Source: an uncultured Clostridia bacterium (lineage in GTDB: Bacteria > Bacillota > Clostridia > TANB77 > CAG-508). From it: a stretch of DNA of 40,217 nucleotides. Below, one piece after another: positions 36,199 through 40,217 of the stretch. The position numbers were made by a program, and so were the translations under genes. The notes under the pieces were generated by a model. It was not told the origin of the DNA and ran no database searches. It saw nothing but the letters and a program-made list of their open reading frames with translations. The stretch is taken from NCBI GenBank assembly GCA_944392545.1, contig CALXWW010000012.1, positions 1 to 40,217 of the forward strand, in the 5' to 3' direction. Each line of letters opens with the position of its first letter. Within the stretch, counting starts at the first letter, position 1.

Positions 36199-36477
36199 AT
36201 GTCAAGATCAAGCAAAAAAACTCCATTTGTTGCACCAGAACTATTAAAAAGAATAGAAGCAATGAATGAGAGTGGAAAAAAAGAAGTTATAAAGACATGG
36301 TCAAGAGCTTCTACAATATATCCACAAATGGTTGGACATACAATAGCTGTACATGATGGAAGAAAACATGTACCAGTATATATATCAGAAGAAATGATAG
36401 GACATAAATTAGGTGAATTTGCACCAACAAGAACATTTAAAGGACATTCAGGAGATAAAACAACAACAACAAAATAA
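36199..36477 (+). CDS. rpsS: 30S ribosomal protein S19
   Basis: A 92-residue S19 of the small-subunit head. Seen: [60 protein letters not shown] and [24 protein letters not shown] precedes the ATG. A short threonine-rich tail replaces the usual lysine-rich end. Confidence 0.98.
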   Translation: MSRSSKKTPFVAPELLKRIEAMNESGKKEVIKTWSRASTIYPQMVGHTIAVHDGRKHVPVYISEEMIGHKLGEFAPTRTFKGHSGDKTTTTK

Positions 36478-36498
36478 TAAATTAAGGAGGTAAATGAA

Positions 36499-36858
36499 GT
36501 GGAAGAAAAGCAAGAAATAATACCACAAGCAGAAGCAACTCTTAAATATGCTAGAATTTCTTCAAGAAAAGTTAAAATTGTAGCAGATTTAATTAAAGGT
36601 AAAGATATAGATGAAGCTTTAGCAATATTAAAATATACACCAAAAGCTTCATCAGAAATGTTAGAAAAATTATTAAAATCAGCTATAGCAAATGCTGAAA
36701 ACAATCATCATATGGCTCATGAAAAATTATATGTTGCTGATATATTTGCAAATCAAGGTCCTACATTAAAGAGAATAAGACCTGCAGCAAAAGGAAGCGC
36801 AGTAAGAATTAGAAAAAGAACAAGTCATATTACAATAAAATTAAGAGAAAGAGATTAG
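36499..36858 (+). CDS. rplV: 50S ribosomal protein L22
   Basis: A 119-residue L22, which lines the exit tunnel. Seen: [40 protein letters not shown], the tunnel hairpin [20 protein letters not shown] and HITIKL. It starts at GTG after AAGGAGG. Its N-terminus has a 14-residue acidic extension ([11 protein letters not shown]). Confidence 0.97.
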   Translation: MEEKQEIIPQAEATLKYARISSRKVKIVADLIKGKDIDEALAILKYTPKASSEMLEKLLKSAIANAENNHHMAHEKLYVADIFANQGPTLKRIRPAAKGSAVRIRKRTSHITIKLRERD

Positions 36859-36885
36859 AAGAAAGGAAAGGAGGACATTTACAAA

Positions 36886-37548
36886 ATGGGACAAAAAATG
36901 GATCCACATGGATTAAGAGTAGGTGTTATAAAAGACTGGAATTCTAAATGGTATGCAGACAAGAAAGATTTTGGAGATTACCTAGTAGAAGACCACAAAA
37001 TTCGTGTGTATGTTAAGAAAAAATTATATGCAGCTGGAATTTCTAAAATAGAGATTGAAAGAACAGCTAAATTTGTTAAGGTTAATGTTTACACAGCTAA
37101 ACCAGGAATTATAATTGGTAAAGGTGGAAATTTAGCTGAAAGCTTAAAAGTAGAACTTGAAAAAATGATAAATAAAGAAGTAAATTTAAATATAGTTGAG
37201 GTTAAAAATATAGACTTAGATGCTCAATTAGTTGCAGAAAACATAGCTGGACAATTAGAAAGAAGAATATCTTTCAGAAGAGCTATGAAACAATGTATGC
37301 AAAAAACTATGAAATCAGGTGCTCTAGGAATTAAAACAGCAGTATCTGGAAGATTAGGTGGGGCAGATATGGCTAGAACTGAATTCTATAAAGAGGGAAC
37401 TATTCCACTTCAAACTTTAAGAGCTGATATAGATTATGGATTTGCTGAAGCAGATACTACTTATGGAAAAATTGGTGTAAAAGTTTGGATATATAAAGGA
37501 GAAGTTCTTCCTACTAAAAAGAAAGTAGTGGAAGGAGGAGAAAAATAA
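36886..37548 (+). CDS. rpsC: 30S ribosomal protein S3
   Basis: A 220-residue S3 at the mRNA entry tunnel, with helicase activity in the family. Seen: [20 protein letters not shown], the KH domain [20 protein letters not shown] and [28 protein letters not shown] precedes the ATG. It ends one base into the rplP start (ATAATG). Confidence 0.98.
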   Translation: MGQKMDPHGLRVGVIKDWNSKWYADKKDFGDYLVEDHKIRVYVKKKLYAAGISKIEIERTAKFVKVNVYTAKPGIIIGKGGNLAESLKVELEKMINKEVNLNIVEVKNIDLDAQLVAENIAGQLERRISFRRAMKQCMQKTMKSGALGIKTAVSGRLGGADMARTEFYKEGTIPLQTLRADIDYGFAEADTTYGKIGVKVWIYKGEVLPTKKKVVEGGEK

Positions 37549-37991
37549 TGCCATTAATACCAAAAAGAACAAAATATAGAAAACAACAAAAAGGTAGAAA
37601 TAGAGGAAAAGCTACAAGAGGTAACAGAGTTACTGATGGACAATATGGATTACAAGCATTAGAGGCAGGACAAATAACTTCTAACCAAATAGAAGCAGCC
37701 CGTGTTGCTATGACACGTTATATTAAAAGAGGTGGTAAAGTTTGGATAAAAATATTCCCAGACAAACCAATTACAAGAAAACCTATTGGAACTCGTATGG
37801 GTAAAGGTAAAGGTGCTGTTGAATTTTGGGTAGCTAATGTAAAACCAGGTAGAGTAATGTTTGAACTTGCAGATGTTACAGAAGATGTTGCAAAAGAAGC
37901 TCTAAGACTTGCTGCAAACAAACTATCTGTAAAGTGCAAATTTGTACAAAAGGAAACTGAAATAGGTGGTGAAAAAGATGAAGATAAATAA
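37548..37991 (+). CDS. rplP: 50S ribosomal protein L16
   Basis: A 147-residue L16 near the A-site tRNA. Seen: [40 protein letters not shown] and [29 protein letters not shown] in the end of rpsC is its binding site. The start overlaps rpsC by one base and the end overlaps rpmC by 14. Confidence 0.98.
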   Translation: MPLIPKRTKYRKQQKGRNRGKATRGNRVTDGQYGLQALEAGQITSNQIEAARVAMTRYIKRGGKVWIKIFPDKPITRKPIGTRMGKGKGAVEFWVANVKPGRVMFELADVTEDVAKEALRLAANKLSVKCKFVQKETEIGGEKDEDK

Positions 37992-38178
37992 AATAAAAGA
38001 AATGTCTTCACCTGACTTAGAAAAAGAATTAGGAGAATTAAAATCAGAGTTATTCAAATTAAGATTTAGTTTAGCAACTCATGGACTAGATAATCCTATG
38101 AAAATTAAAGAAGTTAAGAAAGACATAGCAAGAATAAAAACAGTATTAACTGAAAGAAAATTAAGTGAAAATAAATAA
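37978..38178 (+). CDS. rpmC: 50S ribosomal protein L29
   Basis: A 66-residue L29 at the exit-tunnel rim, with [20 protein letters not shown] and [21 protein letters not shown] chose ATG 37978 behind AGGTGG; the in-frame GTG 37966 is part of that site. It begins inside the last codons of rplP, so translation is coupled. Confidence 0.96.
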   Translation: MKINKIKEMSSPDLEKELGELKSELFKLRFSLATHGLDNPMKIKEVKKDIARIKTVLTERKLSENK

Positions 38179-38236
38179 TAATTCTTTAAATGGAATAAAT
38201 CATTCCAATCTAGTTTTAGAGAAAGGAGATTAGAAA

Positions 38237-38500
38237 ATGGAAGAAAGAAATCTTCGTAAAGAAATGGTTGGTATCGTTTCATCAGATAAAATGGACAAAA
38301 CAGTAGTTGTATCTGTTCAAATGAACGAAAAACATAAAACTTATGGTAAAGTTCAAAAAAGAACATATAAATTAAAAGCTCATGATGAAAAAAATGAATG
38401 CCAAGTAGGAGATAAAGTAAGAGTAATGGAAACTAGACCTCTATCAAAAGATAAAAGATGGAGAGTAGTTGAAGTTTTAGAGAAGGCAATTATAAAATAA
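38237..38500 (+). CDS. rpsQ: 30S ribosomal protein S17
   Basis: An 87-residue S17 with the OB-fold sequence [20 protein letters not shown], then [20 protein letters not shown] and [30 protein letters not shown] precedes the ATG. Normal length. Confidence 0.98.
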   Translation: MEERNLRKEMVGIVSSDKMDKTVVVSVQMNEKHKTYGKVQKRTYKLKAHDEKNECQVGDKVRVMETRPLSKDKRWRVVEVLEKAIIK

Positions 38501-38515
38501 GGAGGAAATTTTAAA

Positions 38516-38884
38516 ATGGTACAACAACAAACTATATTAAAAGTAGCAGATAATACAGGCGCAAAAGAAATTATGTGTATCAGATGTCTAGGTGGATCAT
38601 ATAGAAAATATGCTAGAATTGGTGATATAATAGTTGCATCTGTAAAAACGGCTATACCAGGTGGAGTTGTAAAAAAAGGTGACGTTGTAAAAGCTGTTGT
38701 GGTAAGAACTAAAAAGCCTACGAGAAGAGCCGATGGATCTTATGTAAGATTTGATGAAAATGCAGCAGTTATAATAAGAGAAGATGGAACACCAAAAGGA
38801 ACTCGTATATTTGGACCTGTTGCAAGAGAGTTAAGAGAAAAAGATTATATGAAAATACTTTCACTTGCACCAGAAGTTCTATAA
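38516..38884 (+). CDS. rplN: 50S ribosomal protein L14
   Basis: A 122-residue L14 at the subunit interface. Seen: [60 protein letters not shown] and [20 protein letters not shown] precedes the ATG. Confidence 0.98.
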   Translation: MVQQQTILKVADNTGAKEIMCIRCLGGSYRKYARIGDIIVASVKTAIPGGVVKKGDVVKAVVVRTKKPTRRADGSYVRFDENAAVIIREDGTPKGTRIFGPVARELREKDYMKILSLAPEVL

Positions 38885-38908
38885 TAATAGAAAGAGGTGA
38901 AAGAAATA

Positions 38909-39217
38909 ATGAGAATAAAAAAAGGTGATACAGTTAAAGTTTTATCAGGAAATGATAAAGGAAAAACTGGTGAAGTTTTAGAAGTAATACCAAAAACAGA
39001 AAAAGTAATAGTTAAAGGTGTTAATGTAAGAAAAAAACACGTAAAAGCTAGAAAGCAAGGAGAAGAAAGTGGAATAATTTCATTAGAATGTGCTATTCAT
39101 AGCAGCAAAGTAAATGTAGTATGTCCAAAATGCGGAAAAGCTACAAGAGTTCAATATAAAATTGAAAAAGACGAAAAAGTACGTGTTTGCCAAAAATGTG
39201 GGGCAAAATTAAAATAA
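38909..39217 (+). CDS. rplX: 50S ribosomal protein L24 with a zinc-ribbon motif
   Basis: A 102-residue L24 that initiates 50S assembly. The KOW motif is KKGDTVKVLSGNDKGKTGEV. The C-terminal half has two CxxC knuckles (CPKCGKATRV and CQKCGAKLK), forming a probable zinc ribbon that is absent from Bacillus subtilis L24. I chose ATG 38909 after AAAGAGGTGA; GTG 38897 lies within that site. Confidence 0.97.
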   Translation: MRIKKGDTVKVLSGNDKGKTGEVLEVIPKTEKVIVKGVNVRKKHVKARKQGEESGIISLECAIHSSKVNVVCPKCGKATRVQYKIEKDEKVRVCQKCGAKLK

Positions 39218-39243
39218 TAAAAGAGAGGAGGACTATTTAACTT

Positions 39244-39783
39244 ATGGAAATTTTAAGAGAGCAATACGAAAAAGAAATCGTACCAGCAATGATGAAAAAA
39301 TTCAACTATAAATCTGTTATGGAAGTTCCAAAGTTAGACAAGATAGTTATAAATATAGGTTTAGGAGATACAAAAGATAATCCTAAATCATTAGAAAATG
39401 CTATAAATGACCTTACACTTATAACTGGACAAAAACCAATTATAACAAAGGCTAAAAAAGCTATAGCAGCTTTCAAAATAAGAGAAGGAATTAACATGGG
39501 ATGCAAGGTTACATTAAGAAGAGGAAAAATGTATGATTTTGCATATAAACTATTTAATGTAGCACTTCCAAGAGTTAGAGACTTTAGAGGAGTTTCAAGT
39601 AACTCGTTTGATGGTAGAGGAAACTATTCAATGGGAATTAAAGAACAATTAATATTCCCAGAAATCGAATATGACAAAATAGACAAAATAAGAGGAATGG
39701 ATATAATCTTCGTTACAACAGCTAAAACAGACGAAGAAGCTAAAGAGCTTTTAACTCTATTAGGAATGCCTTTTAAGAATTAA
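39244..39783 (+). CDS. rplE: 50S ribosomal protein L5
   Basis: A 179-residue L5 binding 5S rRNA. Seen: [60 protein letters not shown] and [30 protein letters not shown] precedes the ATG. Confidence 0.98.
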   Translation: MEILREQYEKEIVPAMMKKFNYKSVMEVPKLDKIVINIGLGDTKDNPKSLENAINDLTLITGQKPIITKAKKAIAAFKIREGINMGCKVTLRRGKMYDFAYKLFNVALPRVRDFRGVSSNSFDGRGNYSMGIKEQLIFPEIEYDKIDKIRGMDIIFVTTAKTDEEAKELLTLLGMPFKN

Positions 39784-39803
39784 TTTAATGAAAGGAGAAA
39801 AAA

Positions 39804-39989
39804 ATGGCAAAGAAATCTTTAAAAGTAAAACAACAAAGAGCCCAAAAATATAAGACAAGAGAATATAATAGATGCAAAATTTGTGGAAGACCACATGCAT
39901 ATATTAGAAAATTTGGAATTTGCCGTGTATGTTTTAGAGAATTAGCTCATAAGGGAGAAATTCCAGGAGTTAAGAAATCTAGCTGGTAA
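39804..39989 (+). CDS. rpsZ: 30S ribosomal protein S14, zinc-binding type Z
   Basis: A 61-residue short S14 carrying [20 protein letters not shown], the CxxC-x12-CxxC zinc site of the C+ type common in Gram-positive bacteria. AAAGGAGAA precedes the ATG. Confidence 0.98.
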   Translation: MAKKSLKVKQQRAQKYKTREYNRCKICGRPHAYIRKFGICRVCFRELAHKGEIPGVKKSSW

Positions 39990-40029
39990 TATTCTAACAA
40001 TAGTTAAGAAAAAAAGGAGGGAAATCAAA

Positions 40030-40217
40030 TTGAATACAACAGATCCAATAGCAGATATGTTAACAAGAATAAGAAATGCTAACAGCTCAAAGCATAAAAC
40101 AGTTGATGTTCCAGCATCAAATATGAAAAGAGCTATTGCAAATATCCTATTTAAAGAAGGATATATAGCAGCATTTGAAGAAATAGATGATTCTCGTCAA
40201 GGAATTATAAGAATAAC
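40030..40217 (+). CDS. rpsH: 30S ribosomal protein S8 (5' part, runs off the window)
   Basis: The first about 62 codons of S8: [20 protein letters not shown], then [20 protein letters not shown] and a continuation to the window end. It starts at TTG 40030, eight bases after AAAGGAGGGAA. Position after S14 fits the spc operon. Confidence 0.95.
   Translation, partial: MNTTDPIADMLTRIRNANSSKHKTVDVPASNMKRAIANILFKEGYIAAFEEIDDSRQGIIRI

Overview
The window comes from a very AT-rich, anaerobic, Gram-positive bacterium of clostridial type. The evidence is an electron-bifurcating-type [FeFe]-hydrogenase operon, strong AGGAGG ribosome binding sites, a Firmicutes-style rimP-nusA-ylxR-ylxQ-infB-rbfA-nrnA-truB order, an era-yqzL-recO group, spoVG behind a sigma-H-like promoter, WhiA, a zinc-type S14 and the S10 ribosomal protein operon. 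TGA is a normal stop here (it ends hydC), so the code is standard apart from the CGG anomaly below. No tRNA, rRNA, CRISPR array or insertion sequence was seen.

Layout. 1-4400: hydC-hydB-hydA, three subunits of a soluble NAD-linked [FeFe] hydrogenase. 4600-6560: era, yqzL, recO. 6600-11600: four glycosyltransferases and a GNAT acetyltransferase. 11650-15210: pth, rng and a convergent acyl-CoA synthetase. 15467-16714: a pilin-like surface protein whose 3' end looks like a diversity-generating-retroelement variable region. 16835-24501: the rimP-to-truB translation operon. 24642-24822: 6S RNA. 24887-27910: prmC, whiA, hemW. 28008-30229 (minus): mtgA and murC. 30494-30769: spoVG. 30825-31268 (minus): an orphan gene of foreign-looking composition. 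31422-32813 (minus): asnS. 33005-33165: a structured RNA or leader ending in a terminator. 33240-end: the S10/spc ribosomal protein operon, running off the window inside rpsH.

Most striking observation. Three genes (hydA, recO and a family 2 glycosyltransferase) are each split by a +1 frameshift, and in all three the break sits exactly at an in-frame CGG codon (TCA-C-GGA, AAT-C-GGG, TCC-C-GGA). Skipping the C of CGG restores the conserved protein each time, and translation resumes on a glycine codon. Reading every CGG in the window by hand, I found none in frame in any other recognisable gene, while roughly fifty CGG triplets occur out of frame inside intact genes without any indel. This fits recurrent +1 translational frameshifting, or quadruplet decoding, at an otherwise unused CGG codon. 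Random sequencing error or ordinary pseudogenes fit poorly. The only other in-frame CGG is in the orphan gene at 30825-31268.
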